Shown piece after piece: positions 1-8,074 of a DNA stretch of 64,000 bases. Numbering within the stretch: position 1 is the stretch's first letter; each line of letters starts with the position of its first letter. The notes beneath the pieces were generated by a model, which worked only from the letters and a program-made list of their open reading frames with translations, had not been told where the DNA came from and ran no database searches. The DNA is from Methanogenium sp. S4BF. GTDB taxonomy: Archaea > Halobacteriota > Methanomicrobia > Methanomicrobiales > Methanomicrobiaceae. Location of the stretch: the NCBI RefSeq assembly GCF_029633965.1, contig NZ_CP091277.1, forward strand, positions 1,113,940 to 1,177,939, given 5' to 3'. The translations under genes were made by a program, and so were the position numbers.

Positions 1-269
1 AGCGGACGCTGGATGCCGTCATACACCATACCCAGAAGGCCGGGACCCAGTTCAACAGAGAGCGGGGCGCCGGTTCGCTCCACTGATTCGCCCGGGGCAA
101 GGCCGGTGGTATCCTCATAGACCTGTATGGTCGCCACATCCTCAGAGAGGCCGATGATCTCACCGATAAGCCCGGTTCCCCCCACATGCACCACCTCATA
201 CATGAGTGCCCCCCGCATCCCGTCCGCTTCCACCACCGGACCGGTGATACGGATGATACGCCCCGTCAC
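1..269 (-). CDS. atpA: A-type ATP synthase subunit A, N-terminal part (cut by window edge)
   Basis: Catalytic subunit of the archaeal A1Ao ATP synthase; only the first ~89 codons are in the window. The translation reads [16 protein letters not shown] and later [19 protein letters not shown], the typical N-terminal beta-barrel and following segment of A/V-type A subunits. The start is GTG, and it overlaps the atpF stop in a GTGA arrangement, so translation is coupled. The nucleotide-binding domain lies outside the window. Family assignment is secure from sequence and from gene order H-I-K-E-C-F-A. Confidence 0.95.
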   Translation of the reverse strand, partial: MTGRIIRITGPVVEADGMRGALMYEVVHVGGTGLIGEIIGLSEDVATIQVYEDTTGLAPGESVERTGAPLSVELGPGLLGMVYDGIQRP

Positions 270-577
270 CGCTCCACCCCCGGCATATGCCTGCCGGCAA
301 CTTTCCGGACCGCGGCACTCACCCTGTCCTCACCCCGGACCGGACCATCCGGCCCGGGAATGCCAATAATAACCGGATATGCTCCCCGTGAGGGAGTAAG
401 CGGCATTTCTTTGAGATAACGGTCAAGAACACATACCACGCCCGTATCCGGGAGCTCAATCACCTCTTCGAGAACATGGCGTGCTTCCTCCGCATCACGG
501 CAGACATGGACGTCAGGGATTCCCCCTGCCCTGCAGGCAGAAACGGTCATTCGATCACCGATTGCAATAATTTTCAT
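266..577 (-). CDS. atpF: A-type ATP synthase subunit F
   Basis: Central-stalk subunit of 103 residues, the usual length for archaeal subunit F. It begins [12 protein letters not shown] and has a Rossmann-like pattern, with the conserved [12 protein letters not shown] region near residues 48-60 corresponding to the family's strand before the flexible C-terminal helix. It overlaps atpC upstream by an ATGA junction and atpA downstream by GTGA, as expected for the aha-type operon. In the complex it contacts A/B and modulates ATP hydrolysis. Function is inferred from family and position. Confidence 0.9.
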   Translation of the reverse strand: MKIIAIGDRMTVSACRAGGIPDVHVCRDAEEARHVLEEVIELPDTGVVCVLDRYLKEMPLTPSRGAYPVIIGIPGPDGPVRGEDRVSAAVRKVAGRHMPGVER

Positions 578-1764
578 TCTTCCGTCTCCTCCAGCACAAG
601 TACCCGTTCAATCTCCTCCGGCGTCAGGGAAGCGCTGACCCCCCCTGCAATCGCCTGCATATTCTGCGCCTCATATCCGAGGGTGACCATATAGCGGAGC
701 AGCGGCCCGCTCTCCAGATGATACTGGTTTGATACCGCACGGACCATGGCAAGCATGCACCGGTCAAGGGACGACTCAAGCACAGGGATATCACGATCCC
801 TCACGGCCTCAGGGTGGCGGGAGAGATATGATTCATACTGTGTTCCCGCAAGTGCCTGCATAAGGTCCGGCAGCGATCCGGCCCGCCTCACATGTTCGAA
901 CCGGTCACCGGTGATCTCGAATCCTCCTTCAGGAATGAGATGATGATCAGACTCTTCCCGGCCGGCCCCAAATGAGAGGGCGCGGGCCAGCACCCGGATG
1001 TTTGCGATATCAATCATCCGGCCGGCAATCTCGGTGACCGGAGGCGAGAGGGAGACATCCACACTCCGGGCCGCAAGTGAGAGATTCTTCATCACGGCAA
1101 TCTGCACCAGCGCGGAGAAACGGGCAGGGCTGCCCGCTGCCTCACGATATGCTGTGGCGAGCACCGGACCGAAGGGAGTCTGGGCAAACCTGCTGAGTGC
1201 ATCCTCAGGCCCTGCGGCATGTACAGCCTTGCGCACCAGATCCGGAGTTAACGGGCCGGCCGGCGACACCTGCCGTTCAAGATCTGCGGGAGAAACATCC
1301 CGCGCCCTGCCTGCAACAATCCATGCAGCTTCCCGTGTCACAAGCATCTGCCCGTATGACGCAAAAAAATGCCCCACACTGTCCGGAACATTCTCGCTGA
1401 GGCTCATCACCTTATCATAATAATATCCACGGATAGCCTGTTCCGCAGTGTCGGCATCCATCTCTCCTGCAGACGGAAGACTGTGGCCGGCACTCCGGAA
1501 GCGGTCAAAGAGATCATGGGTGGTGTGTGCTTCAAGCACGGCCGCAACCGTTACCGGGTCCACCATCGGATTACCGATGGCCCGCACCCGTGCATCCGGC
1601 CTGGCAAATACCGCAATATTCAGAATAATACGAAAATATCCGGCTGATACTGCGAGCATCAGCCCTATGAGAATGGAAATGGCAAGGGCGGCAACGAGGA
1701 GAGCAGTTGCGTCATCTCCGGAGAGAAGACCGGAGAATACAGTAGAGAGTGAAAGATCAGTCAT
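574..1764 (-). CDS. atpC: A-type ATP synthase subunit C
   Basis: Subunit C (V-ATPase d homologue) is the funnel-shaped adaptor that seats the central stalk on the K ring. The protein of 396 residues starts with a membrane-proximal hydrophobic stretch (about residues 18-45), followed by the repeated helical region typical of the family, with motifs such as ANIRVLARALSFGAG. An in-frame TTG lies three codons upstream, but the ATG at 1764 gives an 8-base overlap with atpE, fitting the tight packing of the operon. The family normally lacks such a long hydrophobic N-terminus only in some lineages, so that part is unremarkable. Confidence 0.9.
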   Translation of the reverse strand: MTDLSLSTVFSGLLSGDDATALLVAALAISILIGLMLAVSAGYFRIILNIAVFARPDARVRAIGNPMVDPVTVAAVLEAHTTHDLFDRFRSAGHSLPSAGEMDADTAEQAIRGYYYDKVMSLSENVPDSVGHFFASYGQMLVTREAAWIVAGRARDVSPADLERQVSPAGPLTPDLVRKAVHAAGPEDALSRFAQTPFGPVLATAYREAAGSPARFSALVQIAVMKNLSLAARSVDVSLSPPVTEIAGRMIDIANIRVLARALSFGAGREESDHHLIPEGGFEITGDRFEHVRRAGSLPDLMQALAGTQYESYLSRHPEAVRDRDIPVLESSLDRCMLAMVRAVSNQYHLESGPLLRYMVTLGYEAQNMQAIAGGVSASLTPEEIERVLVLEETEE

Positions 1765-2353
1765 GCCCGTCAAAAAGTATCCGTGCTGTTTCCCGGGTCA
1801 AATGCTCCCGCATACGTTCAAATCTGGCAGAAAACCGCTGATCGCACCGGTGATTCCGGCAGGTCACCACAATTCCGCCCCCGCTGCGGTCGATGGCTTC
1901 CTCGCGAAGCAGGGCAGCGGTTACCTCAGGAAATGCTGCAAGCGCCCTTTCAGCTGCATCCTGATCTTCCTCCCGGAAGAGCACATGGTGCTCCCCGGGA
2001 CCGACGGCCTCCTGTCCTTCTGCTATCAGCCGGCGCAGCACATCAGGATACGCCGGTGTGTGGGGAAGGTGAGACAGGTGTTTTTTTGCCCCGGAAAAGC
2101 ACCGGCTGATAGCTTCTTCCCGTACCTCCCGCACCCCGCCCCGTGCTGCCAGCTCCGCCCGTGCGAGAAGCTTCCTGCGGCGGGCCATTGCTTCACGTCT
2201 GCCGTCAGCCGAGATGGCGATATATGCTGCCTGTGCTGCTGCATCACCCTCACGCCGGATGCGTGAGACCTCATCATCCGCCGCACGCAGAATGCGTTCC
2301 GCTTCTGCTGCCGCATCTGCATTTATCCGTGCAATAATCTCTTCCACACCCAT
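1757..2353 (-). CDS. atpE: A-type ATP synthase peripheral-stalk subunit E
   Basis: Peripheral stalk subunit of 198 residues. The first ~100 residues form a long Ala/Glu/Arg-rich coiled-coil helix (MGVEEIIARINADAAAEAER onward), and the C-terminal half is the globular head that binds subunit B. The pattern DRSGGGIVVTCRNHRC near residues 150-165 matches the conserved E-subunit head. The ATG directly abuts the atpK stop. It pairs with subunit H to make the stator. Assignment rests on motif, length and operon position. Confidence 0.92.
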   Translation of the reverse strand: MGVEEIIARINADAAAEAERILRAADDEVSRIRREGDAAAQAAYIAISADGRREAMARRRKLLARAELAARGGVREVREEAISRCFSGAKKHLSHLPHTPAYPDVLRRLIAEGQEAVGPGEHHVLFREEDQDAAERALAAFPEVTAALLREEAIDRSGGGIVVTCRNHRCDQRFSARFERMREHLTRETARILFDGHD

Positions 2354-3802
2354 TCACGCACCTCCGAAGAGCCCAATACCGAACATGATTAACACGGCAA
2401 TTAGCAGCCCGAATATCGCAAAGGTCTCTGCCATTACGGCAAACACGAGGCTTGCCCCCATTGCATCGCTCCGCTGGGCGGTGGCGCCGATGCCTGAGGC
2501 GGCCGTCATCCCCTGACCAATGGCAGAGAGACCGGCAAGACCGACGGCAAAACCGGCACCGATGGCGGCAAGGCCTGCTGCCGCGGTGGCCGTGACATCG
2601 CGGGTGATCATGCCGGTGAAGGCCATAATGAGAATTGCTACAAGCAGCCCGTAGATGGCCTGGGTCTCCGGGATGACGGTAAAGACCAGCGCCTTCCCGA
2701 ACATCTCCTCATTCTCTGCAGTGGCTGCAATGCCCGCCGATGCCGCAATACCCTGACCAATAGCAGAGATTCCTGCAAACCCGACGGCAAAACCGCAGGC
2801 GATGGCGGCAAACCCGGCGGCAAGAGTGGCAGTGACATCGCGTGTGATCATGCCGGTGAAGACCATGATCAGGATGGCAACGAGGAGGCCGTATATCGCC
2901 TGCGTCTCGGGTATCACCGAAAAGACCAGGTTCTTGCCGAACGTCTCCTCGTGCTCGGCGGTGGTCGCAGTGCCCGCCGCAGCGGCAATGCCCTGGCCGA
3001 TTGCAGAAATGCCTGCAAGGCCAACGGCAAACCCGCACCCGATGGCGGCAAACCCAAGGGCAAGACTTCCGGTAGGCTCTCCCGCAATCATCCCGGTGAA
3101 GGCCATAATAAGAATCGCAACCAGAAGGCCATAGATGGCCTGCGTCTCGGGTATTACGGAAAATACCAGGTTCTTTCCAAAACTCTCCTCATGCTCGGCA
3201 GAGGCGGCCGACCCTGCAGCAGCGGCTATGCCCTGTCCGATGGCAGAGAGGCCCGCAATACCCACCGCAAGACCGCATCCGATGGCAGCAAGGCCGGTCG
3301 CCTCTGTGGCCGCAGTGTCTCCGGTCAGAAGGCCGGTGAAGGCCATGATAAGAATCGCAACAAGCAGACCATAGATGGCCTGAGTCTCAGGAATAACGGC
3401 AAAGATCAGGCTTCTGCCCATCGCAGAGTCATGCTCGGCGGTGGCCGCAATACCTGCTGATGCCGCAATACCCTGACCAATCGCTGAAAAACCCGCAATA
3501 CCGGTCGCAAGGCCTGCGCCGACCGCGGCAAGACCCATGGGGAGCGGCACATCCCCGCCCCCGCCGCCGATGATGCCGGTTGCAAGCAGGATGAGGACCG
3601 CAACAAGCAGGCCGTACATGCCCTGCGTCTGGGGTACTGCCTGAAAGACCAGGGCCCTCCCGAACTTCTCCGGCCGGACTGCAATAACCCCGGCACCGGT
3701 GGCACCGGCAATCCCGACCCCGATGCCCGACCCGATGGCAGAGAGGCCGACGGCAAGGCCAGCTCCTGTCACGGCAAGAATGGTGCCTGCATCAACTGCC
3801 AT
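2354..3802 (-). CDS. atpK: A-type ATP synthase rotor subunit K, six fused hairpins
   Basis: Membrane rotor (proteolipid) subunit. A single-hairpin K is about 80 residues; this protein has 482 and contains six tandem two-helix hairpins. Hairpins 2-5 carry IPETQAIYG in the second helix and SAIGQG in the first. Hairpin 6 carries AETFAIFG. Hairpin 1 has VPQTQGMYG, so its ion-binding Glu is replaced by Gln. The Thr-Gln after the Glu and the Gln in helix 1 resemble the sodium ligands known from Enterococcus NtpK, which suggests, but does not prove, sodium use. The start codon overlaps the atpI stop by one base (TAATG). Multi-hairpin K subunits are known from Methanocaldococcus (three) and Methanopyrus (thirteen). 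Confidence 0.96.
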   Translation of the reverse strand: MAVDAGTILAVTGAGLAVGLSAIGSGIGVGIAGATGAGVIAVRPEKFGRALVFQAVPQTQGMYGLLVAVLILLATGIIGGGGGDVPLPMGLAAVGAGLATGIAGFSAIGQGIAASAGIAATAEHDSAMGRSLIFAVIPETQAIYGLLVAILIMAFTGLLTGDTAATEATGLAAIGCGLAVGIAGLSAIGQGIAAAAGSAASAEHEESFGKNLVFSVIPETQAIYGLLVAILIMAFTGMIAGEPTGSLALGFAAIGCGFAVGLAGISAIGQGIAAAAGTATTAEHEETFGKNLVFSVIPETQAIYGLLVAILIMVFTGMITRDVTATLAAGFAAIACGFAVGFAGISAIGQGIAASAGIAATAENEEMFGKALVFTVIPETQAIYGLLVAILIMAFTGMITRDVTATAAAGLAAIGAGFAVGLAGLSAIGQGMTAASGIGATAQRSDAMGASLVFAVMAETFAIFGLLIAVLIMFGIGLFGGA

Positions 3803-5766
3803 TACTTCCCCTCTGGTGGTTTGGTGTGTATTCTCTGTGCCGCAAAGGGGGAAAACGCCCTGCCTCCCGCATCAAAGAACCGGCCGAAAAATTCCACATA
3901 CTGGAGGCGGAGGGCATGAATGAACCCTCCGAGGCACTGGAGGATCAGGTTTGCCGCATGCCCGATCACAGCAAACAGAATCCCTGCGATGAGAAAGACC
4001 GGCCCGATTCCCATAATCATCCCTGAGAGGATGTTGATCATCATCGCAATGCCGCCTGTGGCAAGAGCCAGTGCAAGGATACGTGCATAACTGAGCCAGT
4101 CTCCAAGGTAACCGGTGAGAGAGAAGAACCCGAGCGGACCATTGGCCCACAGAATACCGGCGATACCAGCAGCAGCACCTGCCCAGGCAATGGTGGTGAC
4201 AAGCGGTGAGAACGCAGCCCAGCCAAAGAACGTGAGGATAAGGACAGCAGCAGAGGGCTGGAGCAGAAACCAGATACCTTCCGAGAAGAACAGCTCCCTC
4301 TGTTCACCGCACCGGAGATGTTCGTATGCCGCAATGCCCAGACCGAGGTTGAGATGAACAACGCCAATGACCAGCGCCAGAATGAGCAGGGCGAGAGGAT
4401 CATTCAGGGGTTCAATGATCGTAAACGGCAGCGTGATGCCGAAAAACGCCGGCAGATTGCCGAAGAAGCTCCCCATAAGGAGGCCGAAGACCGTCCCTGC
4501 CGCACCACAGGCGCAGAGGACAACGGCAAGGTCGTGCACGGTGCCAGGCGCATGCCCTGCCCCGCGGAGGACCAGGACAGCGATGAGGAACAGCAGGATA
4601 CCATACCCGGCATCCCCAAGCATAAGACCGAAGGTAAAGACGAGAACCGGAGCGAGAAAGAGCGTTGGGTCAATTTTGCCATATGCAGGCATGCCAAACA
4701 TGGCGGTGAGAAACCCGTACGGCGCCAGCCAGCGGGGATGGGCAAAGGCTGACGGGACATCCCCGTCAGCGGATTCTGTGGTGCAGAAGAAGAGGCCGTC
4801 TGCCGATCGGTCACAGAGCGATCGTATCCGGGGCAGGTCACGTGTTCTGGCCCACCCCTGCATGACGATAAGAGACCCGGTCTCCCCAAACTGCGGAGAG
4901 GCATCTTCACGCTCCCGCATGACCCCCAGCTCCTCTGCCATCGCCTCAAGTGCTGCATAATGAGTCCGGGCCAGAACCTCAAGGGAGGCCTCAATCCCTG
5001 TTTGCTCCTGTTCAAGCCGGGTTCGTTCCGTCCGGACGGCTGCAATGCCGTCTGATGCCGTGCCCTCCGTCATCTCGGGAGTAAAATCCCGGAATGCAAG
5101 TGCCCGGAGCACACGGTCTGCATCTGCCGATGCATCCGGATGGGCGATGCATACAACGGTTGCCGGATGGTCTCCCACCCCGCACAGGAGAAATGCGGCA
5201 GCAAGCTCCGGCATCTCTTCGTTCAGGTGCATTTCAATATCTGCGCATTCGCCTGACGGGATGATGCCCGCCCGCACCTCCAAAAGGCCCGTCCCCCCCA
5301 GGCGGCCGGGGTCGATACCAAAGGGAAGGAGCAGGTGAAGCGTCTCCTCTTCCTCATCCAGCCGTGCCATGCGTTCCGCTATTGCAGCATCACGGGCATG
5401 CAGGGCGAGGATTTTTTCGGTTATCTCTGAGAAACGGGTCGATTCTTCAAGGACGGACGCGGCATCGGTGACAGGGAATGATATGGTGTGGTCCGGTGGG
5501 CGGGAAAAGAGCGCCAGAACCGCATTCTTCTCCGGGACAAAACCTGAGAGAGTCTCAACGGCCCGTTCCAGACGGGACCGGGCCTCAGCAATATCCGGGA
5601 CGGCAGATGATCTGCGGCACGGGGTGACGAGTGCATGGAGCCGTTCCTCATCCGTGACAGGCAGGAGTTCAACCACCCCCGCCTCGTGCAGGGCAGCGAT
5701 CATGGCATCCCTGCGGGCAGTATGCACCCCCACCGTGAGACGCACCATCTCAGCGGGTCTGAGCAT
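3802..5766 (-). CDS. atpI: A-type ATP synthase subunit I (subunit a)
   Basis: Large membrane stator subunit of 654 residues, homologous to V-ATPase subunit a. The N-terminal half (about 1-330) is cytoplasmic and mixed alpha/beta with coiled-coil segments that bind the peripheral stalks. The C-terminal half has seven to eight membrane helices. The conserved HALRLQYVEFFGRFFDAGG near the C-terminus is the family hallmark close to the ion channel. The ATG at 5766 overlaps atpH by 17 bases. It forms the ion half-channels against the six-hairpin K subunit encoded next. Confidence 0.95.
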   Translation of the reverse strand: MLRPAEMVRLTVGVHTARRDAMIAALHEAGVVELLPVTDEERLHALVTPCRRSSAVPDIAEARSRLERAVETLSGFVPEKNAVLALFSRPPDHTISFPVTDAASVLEESTRFSEITEKILALHARDAAIAERMARLDEEEETLHLLLPFGIDPGRLGGTGLLEVRAGIIPSGECADIEMHLNEEMPELAAAFLLCGVGDHPATVVCIAHPDASADADRVLRALAFRDFTPEMTEGTASDGIAAVRTERTRLEQEQTGIEASLEVLARTHYAALEAMAEELGVMREREDASPQFGETGSLIVMQGWARTRDLPRIRSLCDRSADGLFFCTTESADGDVPSAFAHPRWLAPYGFLTAMFGMPAYGKIDPTLFLAPVLVFTFGLMLGDAGYGILLFLIAVLVLRGAGHAPGTVHDLAVVLCACGAAGTVFGLLMGSFFGNLPAFFGITLPFTIIEPLNDPLALLILALVIGVVHLNLGLGIAAYEHLRCGEQRELFFSEGIWFLLQPSAAVLILTFFGWAAFSPLVTTIAWAGAAAGIAGILWANGPLGFFSLTGYLGDWLSYARILALALATGGIAMMINILSGMIMGIGPVFLIAGILFAVIGHAANLILQCLGGFIHALRLQYVEFFGRFFDAGGRAFSPFAAQRIHTKPPEGK

Positions 5767-6076
5767 GCCCGGTCACCTCCCCGACGACGAAGGTGACGGC
5801 CTCATCAAGCCTGGCGTCGGTCCCTTCCCGGATGGATGCAATTTCCTCTTCTGCTGCCGCACGAATCTTTTCCACCTCTGCTGACACCTCCGCCTCTACA
5901 GTAGCGATGAGTGCTGCCACCTCGGCCCCACCCTCCCGCCGTGCATCTGCAACAGCTGCCCGGGCATCTGCATGGGCTCTCTTTATGCGGCCATCCGCCT
6001 CTGCGCGTGCCTGTGCTATCACTTCCAGTGACGCCGCTTCTGCCTCCCGGATACGGATAATTTCCTGGAATGGCAC
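5750..6076 (-). CDS. atpH: A-type ATP synthase peripheral-stalk subunit H
   Basis: First gene of the operon, 108 residues, nearly all a heptad-rich Ala/Glu/Arg coiled coil, as expected for subunit H, the partner of E in the peripheral stalk. I chose the GTG at 6076 because CAGGAG lies eight bases upstream and the product then begins VPFQEIIRIREAEA, matching the family length (about 105). An ATG at 6115 is in frame but has no good ribosome binding site. The operon runs H-I-K-E-C-F-A on the minus strand. Confidence 0.88.
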   Translation of the reverse strand: MPFQEIIRIREAEAASLEVIAQARAEADGRIKRAHADARAAVADARREGGAEVAALIATVEAEVSAEVEKIRAAAEEEIASIREGTDARLDEAVTFVVGEVTGHAQTR

Positions 6077-6204
6077 ACAGAACTCTCCTGTGTGATGATA
6101 TCCCCCGCCAGTCATTAAGCATTTCGCCCTTGCGGAGAAGGGAGCAGGCGGTTATCAGGGAGATGAACAGGAATAGTGGACCATCCATACAACCGGATAC
6201 GGAG

Positions 6205-6262
6205 TATCAAATACGTAAATTTAAGTAAGAACCAGTCCTATCTTAGTAGGCACTACAACATT
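6205..6262. promoter_or_regulatory. Divergent AT-rich promoter region of atpH operon and tRNA-Glu
   Basis: The interval between the minus-strand ATP synthase operon and the plus-strand tRNA contains the AT-rich core AAATTTAAG at 6217-6225. It lies about 38 bases before the tRNA and could be its TATA box. Read on the other strand, it could also serve the ATP synthase operon with a leader of about 140 bases. Both uses are inferred from spacing only. Confidence 0.4.
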
Positions 6263-6337
6263 GCTGATATAGTGTAGTCCGGCCAATCATGCAGGACTCT
6301 CACTCCTGCGACTGGGGTTCGAATCCCCATATCAGCA
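6263..6337 (+). tRNA. tRNA-Glu, anticodon CTC
   Basis: A complete cloverleaf can be drawn. The acceptor arm GCTGATA pairs with TATCAGC. The D region TAGTGTAGTCCGGCCAATCA is the same as in other archaeal tRNA-Glu genes. The anticodon stem CAGGA/TCCTG encloses the loop CTCTCAC with anticodon CTC, and the T arm is TGGGG-TTCGAAT-CCCCA. The discriminator is A at 6337, and CCA is not encoded. No intron is seen. A decayed integrase follows on the same strand, so this gene is a likely former attachment site. Confidence 0.97.
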
Positions 6338-6395
6338 TCCTGACCTTTAAGAACGGTCACTCTTTTTGTATACTGTCCTCGGTAACCTCTGTTTA

Positions 6396-6945
6396 ATGAC
6401 TCAGACAGCACCCCGCCGTAGCGAAGCAAATTTCACAAAATCAAGAGTGAATACGCCACAAATTCAATCAATCGTGCGGTAAACCATGCCCAGATTACCG
6501 AGGATGATTTCAAGCTCCTCTACGAGTATGGTACCTGGCACAAATCCGGTCCCACCATCTGCCCGGCCCGTGTCAAGAAATAATCTTCCATGTGGCAGGA
6601 CCGCGAAGATTCATCAGCCCTTTTCATGAGAACACTATCGTCAACATCTACCAGGTATTGACAGCATCAAATCAGCCAACAACAAACACGTGCGGCTGTA
6701 CAATCAAAACACCCGATCCGACTTCGTTGTGATTCCCAAACAATTCTCCATCCGGATGACAGAAAGGGAATACACCGGCATCAGTGATAAATATTCAACC
6801 AGATCAAGCCACCCTCCAAGGAGGCCATGACCAAAGAGGCGAACGACATCCTCACCAAAGAAGAAGTCACTGCTATGATTCAGGCCTGCCATTTCTGCCT
6901 TCCTCAGCAGACCCTGTTCCTCACGCCCCATCCGCACCGACTGTT
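6396..6945 (+). pseudogene. Tyrosine recombinase (integrase) remnant, frameshifted
   Basis: Three reading-frame pieces together resemble one archaeal phage-type integrase. Around 6430-6580 the frame reads INRAVNHAQITEDDFKLLYE, like the N-terminal SAM-like core-binding domain. Around 6640-6760 comes HENTIVNIYQ and then, in another frame, IKSANNKHVRLYNQNTRSDF. Around 6800-6890 the frame reads PPSKEAMTKEANDILTKEEV followed by TAMIQAC, the usual entry to the catalytic domain. The catalytic Arg/His/Tyr region is missing. The breaks mean no functional protein. Position just 3' of tRNA-Glu fits a tRNA-integrated element that has decayed. Confidence 0.72.
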
Positions 6946-7107
6946 CTGCGAACCAATCTTCGAAGTACCCCAACTGGCGATTATGTGGTTTATTTTCCCG
7001 GTCGAATTCATTCAGCTCGGCTTCAGCAGATAATTTTCTTTGCATAAATTACTGCTAAATAAATTTGAAACAATTCTTATTAATAAAAGAATAATTTCAG
7101 AGGAAAA

Positions 7108-7662
7108 ATGGCAGTAAATACTCTTATAATCAGGGAAGCAAACGAGTCCGATCTTCACGATGTTATCCAAGTCGAAAAAGAGGCCTTCGGATATGAAAAA
7201 GAAGCAATCTTAGTATCCCAACTTCTGGAAGATGAAAGCGCAGAGCCGACAATATCATTACTGGCTTTTAAGGAAGACGAAGCAGTCGGACACATCCTGT
7301 TCACAAAGGCAGCAATTGACGGAAAAGACCCCTCGCCTTTGATCTACCTTCTTGCACCTTTGGCAATTAAACCTGAACACCAGAAGCAGGGAATCGGCGG
7401 AATGCTCATCAATGAGGGCTTAAAAAAGTTGAAGGATATGGGTGTTGAAATGGTCTTTGTTCTCGGACATGAGAACTACTATCCGAAATATGGGTTTATC
7501 AATGATGCCGGCAACATGGGATTTGCTGCGCCGTATCCAATTCCGGAAGAGCAGGCAGGTGCATGGATGGTGCAGTTTTTGGGTTCAAAGGATGTTGAAG
7601 GGATTACCGGTCGGGTTGTATGTGCAGATGCATTAAATAAGCCGGAGCATTGGAGAGAGTGA
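7108..7662 (+). CDS. GNAT family N-acetyltransferase (YhbS-like)
   Basis: Predicted acetyl-CoA-dependent acetyltransferase of 184 residues. The acetyl-CoA binding loop is PEHQKQGIGGMLINEGLKKL (about residues 92-111, Q/R-x-x-G-x-G/A type), followed by VLGHENYYPKYGF, a pattern of the YhbS/COG3153 branch. GAGG lies just before the ATG at 7108. The coding sequence is visibly richer in A and T than its neighbours, and it sits beside the integrase relic, so it may have come with that element (inference). The acetyl acceptor is unknown. Confidence 0.85.
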   Translation: MAVNTLIIREANESDLHDVIQVEKEAFGYEKEAILVSQLLEDESAEPTISLLAFKEDEAVGHILFTKAAIDGKDPSPLIYLLAPLAIKPEHQKQGIGGMLINEGLKKLKDMGVEMVFVLGHENYYPKYGFINDAGNMGFAAPYPIPEEQAGAWMVQFLGSKDVEGITGRVVCADALNKPEHWRE

Positions 7663-8037
7663 GAGAGTCACGGTCGCAGAGGACAGGAGGGTGGTCGCAT
7701 AGGTCAGGCACTCCGATGGAGTTTTGATGAGAGCCGTCAGAATAAGGAGAAATCTGCGCATTATTCTCTATCAAAACAGAAATTTTTTCCAATTGTTAAT
7801 TTAGAGCGAAATACTTGTGGGTTTTGAGATTTTAGAGAAAAGCCGGATTCAGGAATCCGGCAGACCTCATCCTCCCATGCTTCAAAGGGACAGCCCTGAT
7901 CTCACAGAATGGCGAAGAGAGAGAGATACGATACCAGATTACTCATCCCCAACGCTGATTCCAATGGAATAAATAGAGTCTGTCCGGACAGGACGCAATA
8001 TCTGCCAGTACCGTTCAAAATCACCCGAATATGAAAT
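7663..8037. other. Intergenic region with a strong hairpin
   Basis: No convincing gene is seen here. A near-perfect hairpin with arms GCCGGATTC (7842-7850) and GAATCCGGC (7853-7861) is the only clear structure. No run of T follows it, so it is not a classic terminator. It could be a transcript end or a relic of the mobile element upstream. Confidence 0.4.
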
Positions 8038-8050
8038 GAATATATTTTTA
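8038..8050 (+). promoter_or_regulatory. TATA-like box for the C69 peptidase gene
   Basis: The AT-rich stretch around GAATATATTTTTA lies about 25-35 bases before the ATG at 8075. With usual archaeal spacing, transcription would begin very close to the start codon, giving a short-leader or leaderless mRNA. This is inferred from composition and spacing. Confidence 0.5.
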
Positions 8051-8074
8051 CCCTAACCTTCCTCATTTTTTGAC

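Noticed and set aside
2802-3374. Long plus-strand frames opposite atpK
   Set aside because: They arise from the repetitive, GC-rich coding strand of the six-hairpin K subunit and repeat with the same period.
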